Shown: positions 13,194 through 59,354 of the stretch, piece by piece
Layout: the number at the start of each line of letters is the position of its first letter
How positions within the stretch are numbered: position 1 is the first letter of the stretch
Source: Pogona vitticeps
Lineage: Eukaryota; Chordata; Lepidosauria; Squamata; Agamidae
NCBI RefSeq assembly: GCF_051106095.1
Contig: NC_135786.1
Span: 202,927,501 to 202,991,500, forward strand
Length of the DNA: 64,000 bases
Direction: 5' to 3'
Made by a program: the position numbers and the translations under genes
Notes under the pieces: generated by a model
The model's database searches: none
What the model was told of the DNA's origin: nothing
What the model saw: the letters and a program-made list of their open reading frames with translations, nothing else

Positions 13194-13770
13194 TCAAAGC
13201 CATTAGTATATCTTTGGGTTAGCTTAAACTGAGTCTAGTAGCAAAGTTGTTGCTAGTCATCACTGAATTACACTTGAATAAATACAAAGTTAAGAAGCTA
13301 AGATTATAATTACATATAACTTCAAGTTAGGGACCTATCTTGTACTGTACATAATGTAAACTCCACTGATACTATACCCATGCAAACAGAGAAGAGTCTC
13401 TAAATTTATGAAAGGTTGATGCATAAATATATTAACTCTGTGATACTTGTGCTTGAACAGAGATTTTGGTACAAACAGCAGAGGCAAGTTTTTCTGGCAT
13501 GAGGAACCTGCCACTGCCACAAGATAACTTACAACGGAGGGGAAAGAAGTAAAGGGAATGATTTGGGCAAAGGTTACTAGAGCAGACTGCCAGTGGGTCA
13601 ACAATCACAGTTGCACAGTGCAAACAATCCCCGCTCCTACCTTTGCAGGAGTATGGGTAATAAAAGTGATTTGCTAGTAGGATACATCAGGTACCACTGT
13701 AGGAAAGTAAGTGGGATGATGACAAATCACTTAACTACCCACTGCTTCTATAAGAACCAGTCCAGCACAG

Positions 13771-48400
<34,630 letters not shown>

Positions 48401-48864
48401 GGTGAGCGCGCGATCGGGTCCCCCTCCTCCCGCAGCTGTTTGACTGGCCGCCTCGGCAACCTGTGGAAGAACCGCGCGAGTCAAAGAAGAGTCTCCAAGC
48501 CAGGCAAGAGCATGCCGCGCCGGCTGCCTCTCGCCCAGCCAAGCCACTTCCCTCCCGCTGCTTGCCTGAGGCGCAGAGCGCGCCCACCACGGGCGGAAAA
48601 GGCGCGCGTTGCACAGACTCTTTTGACCTAAGCCTCTGGCGCCGAAATGTCTGGGGGACGTGAACTAGGTGTGAAGAAGCGGCCGCCGAACGGTATCCTG
48701 AGCAAAGGGCGTCCGCCCCTCTGGTTTGCCACTTTAGAGGGCACGGCGGCCCAGCCTTGGCGAGACTTTGAAGGCACCCTCGGTTCCAAAAGCCCGCGCG
48801 GCAGCATCAACGGGGGCGAGGGTCTTTGCCTCAAGATGCCTGTGCTAAGGCCAACTACTCAGAC

Positions 48865-49985
48865 ACTGGAGTGGCCCGCTGCCCCTGAGCAGCGCATACA
48901 GTATTAGAGTCACCCCTCAAGTCGACCTGCCGGAGCGTCTGAATGCAAAGAGCGGGAATAAAAGGCAGAGTACTTCTTAATAAGGAGACAGAGGCTCGTC
49001 TACCATGGGGGTCTACAGAAACAGGATCATTGTCGGAGAACTTCCTCAGGAGGACAAGGTAGTGCAAAATATCAAGCACTGGTAGTCTAATTCCCATTTA
49101 ATATATTGTAACCTGTAAGGAAGTAATTTTTTTATTATTTTATTTATACTTCCTTACATGTTAAATATAATAAAGCCTGCCTGCAATGCTTTTGCCCTCC
49201 CTGATTGTTTAAGAAACCCTGGGAAGGTTAAAAATAAAAAACCCTGTGAGATAACTAGAGTTTGGAAATAATTTGTTTCAGATACAGTAGTTTGTTTATA
49301 CTGTACATTACTTGGATGTATAAGCTGCTTTACATCTAAGACTTTGAAGTGATGCACAGTGGGTTGAGACAAATACAAAAAGTTGCAACAGAATCAAAAA
49401 TCAAAATAATCGTGGCACCACTCAGCCTAACATTTATTATCATGAGAAAGCTTGTGGGCAATAGTCTACATCTTCAGACAGAATGGCGAAAAGGGACAAC
49501 AAAAACAATATTAGGGAAACTGCCTGTCATTTGTCACTTGAGGGCTGGAATCCAAAAACAGAGAAGTGAGATGCATTCCCATCCTCAGTTCCACAAGATT
49601 GGTGCCAAGTGTAGTAAAGGCCCTACTTTGTATCTCAAGCCTCATTAGGAGCATCTTCTCTGAGGACATCAGTGTTTGGGTGAGACAAAATGGGAGACGA
49701 TGTCTGCTGGGGGTGCCCTGGTTCTAAGTTACTTAGAGGTTTGTATATAAGTATCCAAAGCCTCAGCCTGATTTCGCAGCTCATATCTACTAGTTATTGC
49801 AGAGCGTGCAGTAAATGTGTTACTTCTGATTAATTCCTTTCCGGGATAACTGCAAATTTTTAGCCATAGAGATGGGTGGCCTAACTTAATGGTGGAGAAG
49901 ATGTGTTGCATGGTTCAAGGGCTGGCTTATACTGTGCCATAGATTGCTGAATGGAAAACGCCCTCCTTTTAACAATAAATAAAAA
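48865..49985. other. upstream flank without recognisable genes
   Basis: No exon or clear repeat seen. Short frames resemble nothing I recognise. Confidence 0.45.
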
Positions 49986-49987
49986 TA

Positions 49988-50620
49988 CCATATTTTTCTG
50001 TGTACACAACCCCCAAGGGTATAAAATGACCCCCTAATTTTGACTGTTGATGGGGTGGAGGAGCAGTTAATGTGCAACTACTCCTCCATCTCTGTCTCCT
50101 GCTGCCTCCACTGCCCGCCCGATTACCTCCTCCAGCGCAATTGCCGGGGCTCACCTCCAGCTCACGTCACTGCCTTGTCCCCTGCCCTAAGGAGACAATT
50201 GCTGGAGGAGATGATCGGGCAGAAGGAAGAGGCACCCGAGCACATGTGAGTGCTTGTTTGCCTTTGCCTCTGTCTCCTGCTGCCTCCACCACCGGAGGGG
50301 TCAAGTCGGTGATGTGAGCTGAGCCCGTCAATCCCACTGGAGATGGTGATCGGGTGGGTGGGAGAGGCAGCAGCAAAAGGCACCCGAGCGTGTGTGAATG
50401 CTCCTTCACCTCCATCTCTGCCTTCTCCTGCTGCTGCTGCCTCGGGGCCACCAGAGGGGACAAGCCGTGAGCCGTGGAAGAGGCCATTGGGCAGCAGTGG
50501 CAGTGGCAGCAAGAGGTGCCCGAGCGTGCGGGACTGCTTCCTTCCGTGTATAAAATGACACTCAATTTTTCCTCTAATTATTTTAGGAAAAAGTGTTCTT
50601 TTATACATGGAAAAATACGG
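49988..50620. mobile_element. DNA element with CCRTATTTTTC termini
   Basis: Left end CCATATTTTTCTGTGTACA and right end TACATGGAAAAATACGG are inverted repeats. The interior is GC-rich with a secondary inverted repeat (CTCCTCCAGC...CAATTG and CAATTGCTGGAGGAG). Non-coding. Confidence 0.7.
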
Positions 50621-50627
50621 AATTTTA

Positions 50628-50674
50628 TCTGACAAATACTACGCTTGATCTTAGCCAAAAGGCCAAGAAGAAAC
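50628..50674 (-). pseudogene. U2 snRNA 5'-end fragment
   Basis: Minus strand reads CTTCTTGGCCTTTTGGCTAA then GATCAAGCGTAGTAT, matching U2 snRNA nucleotides ~5-48 with few changes. The Sm site and 3' half are absent, so it cannot function as U2. It begins 8 bp from the DNA element's right end. Confidence 0.85.
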
Positions 50675-50874
50675 ATATAAAACTGTAATTGCTAACTATA
50701 TGGTGGTTTTGAAACAGGGATGGTATTGAACTACTTTTAAAAGTAACTTTCCAGGATCTGCTTATACAAGGTCATATATTCAACCCATAATTGTTCATTC
50801 TAGCTAGAAAAGAGCTTAGGTATTTAGAGGCCCTCCCATCAACTCCTGCCTAATTACTCTCACACAGTGGTCAG

Positions 50875-53800
50875 GGAACAGGGGTAAATTACCCCAAATG
50901 GGATAAAAATGAAAATCATGGGGGTAATGAGTAGAGTGCTACCCCCTGATCCCCCCACCCCCTGCAGCTGAACCTCAAACTGTAAGTCACCTATCCCTGC
51001 TACATTTCCTGGTTGCGGCACTTGTAAAGCAATTCTTTTAGAGACTGGAGATAAGGCTGCTTTATTGGTTATGGCTGTAGAACAGCTGGGGGCAGTCAAT
51101 CTGGCTTGTGAATGACTACTTCCGCTGGAAGTGGAAAGCTCCAATTAATGCGGGAAGTAATGTGCGAGAGAGGGATGGGTGAATTCATCACACTTGTTTA
51201 AAGGTAAGATTGTAGAAAATTTAGGGAGGGAGGGAGGGTGTATGTGAAACCATGAAAAAAGGACGTGACTGCAAGGAGAGAAGTCTCCAATTAATGGAGG
51301 AAGGAAGGTGTGAGAGAGGGACCGGGAGGTTTCATCAAACTTGTTTAAATGTAATGAGAGGAAACGGACATACTGAACTCAAGCAAGTGATTGGTGAAAA
51401 TTTAGGGAGGGTGTGTGTCTGTGTGTGACACAGAGACACAGAAAGAGACTTTACTCTTTCATAAAACCATGAAAAAAACAACCTTCCAAATTTAATCTCC
51501 ACTGCATTTAGCTCTGCAGGTTCTGCTGAAAAGAGCAAGTACTTCTGTTTAGATGCTAAATTTGTACTGTGCAGAACTGGAATATTTAGAAGAGTCCCGC
51601 TAACATCAAACACCTAGTAAAAGACAACTGACACATCTGGGACTAGATGTCTGAAGTGTGTAGCAATTGCATTTCTCTATTTCTCATCCCCAAAGCAGGC
51701 AAGAGTATCATAGTTTATTCCCCAAATCTGAATCCCTGCCTCTCTGCTTCTGGTCATGCTTTACCTGCATTTCCAAACAAAAGGTCTTACAAACAAAGAC
51801 TGTGGCTTTCTTTATTGAGTCACTCCATCTCATATGCATTTTCCTCTTTTCCTACTGCATTGTACTTTTTCCAGTGAGCTTGTCTTCTCATGATGCCACT
51901 GTAGTACAATACCCTTTGTTTGGTTATTTTAGTTTCTAGTGAGAGTCCACACTTAGTTTGGTTTACTGATCTCTCTGACAAGTCATGCTATCTGTAAAAC
52001 TCTTTCCCCACACTACATTTCAAATAAGTGAAATGTATGTAAAGTGTATACTTTATACTATATAAAGTGTATACTTTATATAGTGTATAAAATGTGTATT
52101 AAAAGCCTGCACTCCTGTATATAGCTGCTTTTCTGAGGGTGGTTTACTTTGGAGGAAATAAGTCCAGGATTTCAATGTACATAATAAGCTTAATAAATGT
52201 TGTTGTTGTTTAGTTGTTAAGTTGTGTCTGACTCTTTGCGACCCCATGGACTAGAGCATGCCAGGCCCTTCCACTGCCTCCCGGAGTTTGGTCAAATTCA
52301 TGTTGATAGCTTCAATGACAGTGAGCAACCATCTCGTCCTCTGTTGTCCACTTCTCCTCTTGCCTTCACATTTTCCCAACATTAGGGTCTTTTCCAGGGA
52401 ATCTTCTCTTCTCAATAGATGGCCAAAGTACTGGCCCCTCAGCTTCACAATCTATCCTTCCAGTGAGCACTCAGGGTTGATTTCCTTCAGAATGGATAGG
52501 TTTGTTCTCCTTGCAGTCCAGGGGACTCTCAAGAGTCTCCTCCAGCACCACAAAAGCATCAATTCTTTGGCGGTCAGCCTTCTTTATGGTTCAGCTCTCC
52601 CTTCCATACATTGCTACTGGAAAAACCATAGCTTTGACTATGCGGACCTTTGTCGGCAAGGTGATGTCTCTACTTTTTAAGATGCTGTCTAGGTTTGTCA
52701 TTGTTGTCCTCCCAAGAAGCAGGTGTCTTTTAATTTTGTGGCTGCTGTCACCATCTGCTGTGATCATGGAGCCCAAGAAGGTAAAATCTGTCACTGTCTC
52801 CACATCTTCCCCTTCTATTTGCCAGGAGGTGATGGGACCAGTGGCCATGATCTTAGTTTTTTTGATGTTGAGCTTCAGACCATTTTTTTGCGCTCTCCTC
52901 TTTCACCCTCATTAAGAGGTTGTTTAATTCCTCCTCACTTTCTGCCATCAGAGTGGTATCATCTGCATATCTGAGATCATTGATATTTCTTCCAGGAACT
53001 TTAATTCCAGTTTGGGATTCCTTCAGCCTTTAGCATGATGTATTCTGCATAAAAGTTAAATAAGCAGGGAGACAATATACAGCCTTGTTGTACTCCGTTC
53101 CCAATTTTGAACCAATCAGTTGTTTCATATCCAGTTCTAACTGTTGCTTCCTGTCCCACATATAGATAAGGTGGCCAGGCACTCCCATTTCTTTAAGGAC
53201 TTGCCATAGTCTGTTGTGGTCCCCACAATCAAAGGCTTTTGCATAGTCAATGAAGCAGAAGTAGATATTTTTCTGGAACTCTCTGGCTTTCTCCATAATC
53301 CAGCGCATGTTAGCAATTTGGTCTCTAGTTCCTCTGCCCCTTCAAAATCCAGCTTGTACTTCTGGGAGTTCTCAGTCCACATACTGCTGAAGCCTACCTT
53401 GTAGGAATGTGAGCATAACCTTGCTAGCATGTGAAATGAGTGCAATTGTACGGTAGATGGAGCATTCTTTGGCAGTGCCCTTCTTTGGGATTGGGATGTA
53501 GACTGATCTTTTCCAATCCTCTGGCCACTGATGAGTTTTCCATTGACGATGATAAAAAAATGCACTGGTCCTTTGATGTTGGGCTATGGCACCAGGGTGG
53601 GTGACATGACCTTTAGCTTGATTTGTTCCTCTTTGCACACCACACACAGAATGATTAAAGTGGTAGGAAAAGCCCCCCCCCCAACTCTGCCTTGGCTGTC
53701 TCTAGCAAGCACGTCATTGCTAGCACCACTCTGGCAGCCACTGATGATTAAATCCTCTGTGAGCTAGCAAAAACTTAATGCAATAATGCAACTTGCTAGG

Positions 53801-54096
53801 CACATTGGACACCTTAGTACCCCCTATACCACCCCATGGCTGGTGTGCAATGTGTTCCAGCAAAAATGGTGCACATCTTTATTAAATTTGGTTCATCTTG
53901 CTAGTTTGGTACACATCGCCTGGCAGCCATTGATACTGATGATATTATCCTGCTAGTTCGGTACACAGCCTGTGTATATTCAATAATATTTTGAATTCAA
54001 ATAATGTATGATTTCTTTCCTTTCAAATCAAGGGGGTAATGTCGGCGTATATACATTTTTGGGGGGTAAAAGGTAAAAAAAGTTCCCTGACCCCTG
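50875..54096. mobile_element. hAT-like DNA transposon interrupted by BovB
   Basis: Termini CAGTGGTCAGGGAAC (left) and GTTCCCTGACCCCTG (right) form a 14/15 inverted repeat. The flanks CTCTCACA (50867-50874) and CTCTAACA (54097-54104) match 7/8 as an hAT-type duplication. The interior before the BovB insertion is about 1.3 kb and after it about 0.45 kb. No transposase domain is recognisable. Confidence 0.75.
52199..53650 (-). mobile_element. RTE-BovB LINE inserted in the hAT-like element
   Basis: Minus-strand blocks in order: WPEDWKRSVYIPIPKKGTAK, REFQKNIYFCFIDYAKAFD (RT), then after a gap ATGPITSWQIEGEDVETVTD, RTTMTNLDSILKSRDITLPT and REDSLEKTLMLGKCEGKRR. It is 5'-truncated and split into several frames. 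The segment between the FIDYAKAFD and GPITSWQ blocks is shorter than usual, so the YADD region looks deleted. Confidence 0.9.
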
Positions 54097-54377
54097 CTCT
54101 AACAGAAGATGCTGGGATTGGAACTGGCATTTCTGCAGCCTGAGTCCTAGAGCAGAGAAATGACAGAATATTGCCCTCCATACATTTTCCTTCATTCCAC
54201 CCAGGCGCCTCTGTTCTTATACTGTAGGGGGCTGTGTCATCCCACTAATTGTGAGGGTTGATTCAGCTGATTTGGTTGGCAAAGCATGTCCTCTTACCTC
54301 TCTCACTGCTGCATGCTCCCAGGTAGGAGCATACCATTCTTCGATCAAGAGTACAGAATAGCCGTGCTCCCCTGTTT

Positions 54378-54418
54378 TTGTTGTTGTTTAGTCATTAAGA
54401 TGTGTCCGACTCTCCTCT
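54378..54418 (-). mobile_element. BovB 3' tip fragment
   Basis: GTTGTTGTTTAGTCATTAAG followed by TGTCCGACTC. About 40 bp only. Confidence 0.6.
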
Positions 54419-54957
54419 GTTGGAACCCTCAAATAAGTACTGTTCAAACTTAAAGAGGTTTTACTCTCTCTGCTGTTGAAAAAGAAGCACAGATCAAATT
54501 CTAGATCTCTTAAGAATGACTGGGCCCTCAGAGACTGAAATATTTGGCTTCTGTTTCTGCTTCACGTTTCTTTTCATGGGAAGATGATGGCAAAGTTACA
54601 GGTATAAGCATACAATAGTCAGTGATAACAAAGCTTGTTCCAAAGTTCAGCAACAGACAAACAGTGTGAACTGAGTAATTATTTGCTAACTGTTACAGGG
54701 CAGGACTACCACATAGGCTTGGTGATGGAGAAGTATTCAGCTCTTAAATTTGTGGACCAAAATGGCATCACACATGTTTTGGTCTTGAGTAACTCACTTT
54801 AAAAAAAAAGCTATGTTGGACATACTGTATCAGAGCCATGAGAGATTTATTTTAATCCTTTGCCCCTTCTATGCTTCCATATGAACCAACCTCATATTAT
54901 TCACAGCAGGGCGAGTGTCCAGTTTCACATTATATCCAGCTTCCAGAAGCAGTCTAG

Positions 54958-55292
54958 TAGGTAAAGGTTCTCCTTGACATTTAGTCCAGTCATGTCTGAC
55001 TCTAGGGGGCGGTGCTCATCCCTGTTTCCAAGCCATAGAGACAGCGTTTGTCTGAAGACAGTTTCTGTGGTCACATAGCCAGCGCGACTAGACATGGAAT
55101 GCCGTTACCTTCCCACCGTGGTGATACCTATTTATCTACTTGCACTTACATGCTTTTAAACTGCTAGGTTGGCAGGAGCTGGGACAAGTGACGGGAGCTC
55201 ACTCCGTCATGTGCATTCGATCTTACGACTGCTGGTCTTCTGACCTTGCAGCTCATAGGCTTCTGCGGTTTAGCCTGCAGCACCACCACGTC
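54958..55292 (-). mobile_element. tRNA-derived SINE with (TTTACC)n tail, copy 3
   Basis: Same family and orientation as 14848-15197, nearly full length, with GACTCTAGGGGGCGGTGCTC and a tRNA-like head at the right. Confidence 0.85.
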
Positions 55293-55639
55293 TAGCCTAG
55301 TAGAGCTGGCCTTAAACAAACAACCCAGTTTAGAGAATTTTTTTTGCAGTATTACTAAATTAATGGTGGTAGCTCATGCCACCTCTTATGCAGGAGAAGA
55401 TAATGGGAAAATTCCTCTTCTCACAGGAAATCTCAGAAGTTTCATTATTGTTTTTTTTCCCCTGGAAGAAATGCCAAACTGCAGAGGCTTATTAAAATAC
55501 TGCAGGATTTGCATAGAAAGGGAGGAAGAAATGTCAAACAGTGTAGGATTATTACAATTCCTCCACACAATGGTGGATCTCTTATATAGGATTCACTGGA
55601 AGGGACTTCAAGTTGTGCTGGATTGGGCAGGTTCCTGTA

Positions 55640-55740
55640 CAGAACAGTGTGAGAAAAGATTTCTGCACTGGTTGTCAGTCTGTTTCTTAACACAAGTTAA
55701 GGTGCTGCATTTAACTTATAAAGTTGTAGCAATCTGAATC
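55640..55740 (+). mobile_element. L2-like LINE relic
   Basis: CTGCACTGGTTGTCAGTCTG and AAGGTGCTGCATTTAACTTA match the LHWLPV...KVLxLTYK segment seen also at 4915-4975. Confidence 0.55.
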
Positions 55741-55744
55741 CTAA

Positions 55745-58700
55745 TAATATCAGGGATTAACTGCTGCATGATAAAAACATGCCATTTAAGATCTACTGAT
55801 GACACCCATATGATGGTATTTTGGCTGAAAATGCCATTTATGTAGACATAGGGTCTTTTTATTGTAGCACTGGAATTTTGAAATTATGTACTATAGGAAA
55901 CCTGTGAATTGGTCCTATATGAGGCGTATGTATGAAAGCAAATTAAGATCTTTTATGCTTCTTGAGAAAATTAAGTCTAATAGCCTCTACTCCCACTGTT
56001 TGTTTATGTGTTGGTTTTGTGTCTCTCCCATTTCTTGTAGGGTTTTTTATGTTCTTGTTGATTTGATTATTATCATTAATTTTCAAGTAATGGATAGTAA
56101 TGTAACTGAAAATATGTTACAGTGCAGTCCTGTACGTGTCTGATCAAATGTTAATCCCCTTAAGTTCAATAGGAGTAGCTTTCATGTAGGTGTCTGTAGG
56201 ATTGGAAATACAAATGGGATTTATGAAAATTCTGGTTTAAATGGGTTAGGTTTAGTGCCACCTTTTCTGAAGTCTTTACATGGGAAGATTTATGTTCTAC
56301 AGGTAAATAAAAAACATGAGTTTGCACAGCAAACATGAATTACTCTTGACCTACTATTGAAATAGTCATACCTATGGCATAAGATCACTACTCACACTTA
56401 AATATGTATTTAACCTTTTGTGTATAGTCAAACTCAACAGATCACCTTGTCTGGGAACTACTCCTCCAAATAGAACACTAAGGTCCTGTAAATAGAAAAC
56501 ATAAGTGAAGGGGTTTTTGGGAGGCACAAAGAATTTCAGTTTCTTTGGAGCTGATCCTGTTTGTCTTTTTAAATCAGCTCAGATGCCTAAAGCAATCTTA
56601 AAAGGAATTGCCGAGAATGTGGAAAAATGCTATAAAAATTAATTCCTTGGGGAATTAAAAGAGTCGTAAATTTGTTGACTATAGTTTCATATTTCTCCAT
56701 AATGTAATCACATAAGAAGCTAATTCAAATCAGCAGGCAAAAATTTTGAAGTGTTATTTTCCCCTGAGTGGTCAGGAAACACTTTCATGTGCTTTCTTGT
56801 AGATACAAGCTTGCTAATGGTAAAACAATGGACCCATTAGAATAAGCAGAGTTCACCAAAGATAACCGCAGATCAAACTTTCAATGAAAATGTGGCTGTT
56901 TAATAGATGGAACTGCATCTAAAGTAAAGCTACAATCATGACAAGAATGAACTTGACAATGCAATTTAATACATGTTGTGACTTGGTGGAATGTATTCCT
57001 AACTAAGGTACTTACAGAATTGCAGTTATAATCAGGATGCATTCAATTATGCCAAATCGGAGGAAATCTGTGGTGGATTAATAGTTAACTACAGTATCTA
57101 TTACTTAACAGAGGCTATATATAAACAATTTGCAGGTAGTAATATTTAGACACTTGAGCATTGTTACTTCTTTTTTAATTTTGTTCAGTAAGAAAATGAA
57201 TGGCAAATTAAATTTTCTGGAAACAATGTTACCATAAGTTTTTCTAAATCTTATATATTATATAATAAGACTATATGCAAGACACTGTTTTTGTGTCTGT
57301 ATGATGATTTTCTGTTGTTCATATGAAGAAACAACATCAGTATTTGTATTTAGAGATAATGTTTGTGCAAAAATAGTTGTCTAAACTAGAACACAAGTGT
57401 TGCAGAATAATCACATTTTGGTGTGAGATAAAAGTAGGTTAGTATATATTTTCCAATTACAGTAATATCCTTTCTTTTGTTAAATTATTGTTAATTAACA
57501 TTCACTGAGTTCTTCTATGTTATTAGCAAGCAATATATATCTTGCCCAAAAGGATAACCTGACTACATGAAAAGTGGTGGTAGTGAAGGAGGAGGAGAAA
57601 GAGGAAGTTTGATTACAGGTGAGAAGGAAACTTCTATAGAAAGAAGGTAATTAATACAAGAGAGAATGGAGCAATTTAGTGATTGACAAACAACTTTGTA
57701 AAAAAACATAATGTTCTATAAAGTAAGAAATTATGCTATCTTAATATGTAAGGCCTTTCGGAGCATAGGGGTATCATGGGAAGATACACAAAAGGGGGAG
57801 AAAGGGGTGTGCCAATAAACTAAAGGCATATGTTGGGATGAAAAGGAGTGGGGTGATAGATTGTAAAAATAGCAATATGAGCAGTAGCAATATAGTAGCA
57901 GTGGAAGCATTTCATTTGAAGAAGTTTTAAAAGAGTGAGAAAATGATTATATTCATAGGATATACTGTATATTCCAGCTTTGCCATTCTAAGATGATGAT
58001 GACGGCTTCTTTTCTGAAGAAGACTATCAAATGTAGATGTAACGTGCTATGAGAATTCTCCACTTGTTTTATTATAAAAAACATAAACAGTTCTTTAAGA
58101 AACAAATTATGCAGAAATCAATATTTTAGTTACCTTTTGAAGAGGCTTTCAGAGATAAGCGCTCTCAGCGTTACATGAAGAGTTCCCAAGTCTCAGCTGT
58201 CTGACTTCTGCTGGTTTCTATCATACAGTGCTGCAAACAGCTGTGCAGCGTGGAATATCACTCTTGACGTGAGAGTCATTTATGTAACAGATATCCAGCC
58301 AATGAAGGAGCTGGAAGGAGGAGCATGCAATTTCAGAATATGTTTCGGGACCCCATTTTGTTCTAACATTTGGCAGTCAATCATTTTCATGATTGGCTCT
58401 CTTTACATTATTATTTTTCCTAATGCAGTACAAATTCACTGTATGCTATTGCTTGACCACTTTTAGTGAACTAATTGCTTCTAGATAGACTAAACAACAA
58501 TGCACATCTGTATAGAAAGATTCATTGTCTTAATAAACCGTTTTTTAAAAAAAAACACAGAAAGAGAGAGAAAGAAAAGATATGTGGTGCATTATGGCAT
58601 CATAGAAAGCTTGTGTATATTTTTTTCTTTACCTGAAGGAAAATTGTTACCTTTCTGTGCTTTGCTCTAAAATGGAACAAAATTATTTCTTTAAGTTAAA

Positions 58701-59250
58701 TTCATTTTCTAACCCATCTGAACTGGACCTGCAGTACATTCAAAATTATCAATGTCTACGTACTTGTAGCCTTTTGTTGCCATTTTGGCTTGATTAGAGA
58801 ATATTTAGTATGACAGAATCTCTTCTTTAAAGAAGAACTGTTGGGACTCATCTCCCACACTGTACAACTGCAGTTTGTACTGCAGTTGTTTCTTACCAAT
58901 TCATCTTGTGGTTTCTGTAAAGAATCACCTGTGGCATTCTGAAGAAATTAAACTACTCCGTAAGTATTGACCTACAGCCAATATGATGCTCATGCATATC
59001 ACATGACTTCCTTCAGTTGCCCCCCCCGCCCCGAATACAGCCATAAAACCCAAACATTGGCCCTGTGTGATGGCACTGGGAAACAGACATTGTCCCCCCT
59101 ACTTACACCATATTCTTATGAAATCATGTACAATGTTGAGTGGAGACCATTTGCAGGGACTTGTAAAGCAAGTGGGAAGTTGGGAGCAGCTGGAAACATG
59201 TATGGACATGATTTATTGAGATATTTGACCATGCATTTAACAAAGACTCA
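55745..59250. other. upstream flank without recognisable genes
   Basis: AT-rich. No exon, RNA gene or clear repeat family found. Open frames are short and unremarkable. Confidence 0.45.
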
Positions 59251-59254
59251 ATTT

Positions 59255-59350
59255 GTTGTGAGTATATTTTGGGGGTAGGGCTTGTATTACAAGCATCCTG
59301 AAAAAAAATCATACTAGGGTTAGTTCTTATTTTCAGGGAAACAGGGTATG
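59255..59350. mobile_element. MITE-like fragment (family of 24010-24305)
   Basis: TTTTGGGGGTAGGGCTTGTA and CAAGCATCCTGAAAAA match the right half of the 24.0 kb element. Confidence 0.55.
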
Positions 59351-59354
59351 TATA

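Noticed and set aside
50162-50635. Overlapping 130-157 codon frames on the minus strand
   Set aside because: They arise from the GC-rich interior of a DNA element and have low-complexity composition.
50628-50674. Functional U2 snRNA gene
   Set aside because: Only the first ~45 nt are present, with no Sm site, 3' half or snRNA promoter elements.
55246-55300. tRNA-like sequence near the SINE head as a tRNA gene
   Set aside because: No complete cloverleaf; it is the head of an antisense tRNA-derived SINE. The same reasoning applies at 15150 and 11740.
55246-55737. 163-codon open frame
   Set aside because: Starts inside an antisense SINE and ends in an L2 relic; no protein family recognised.
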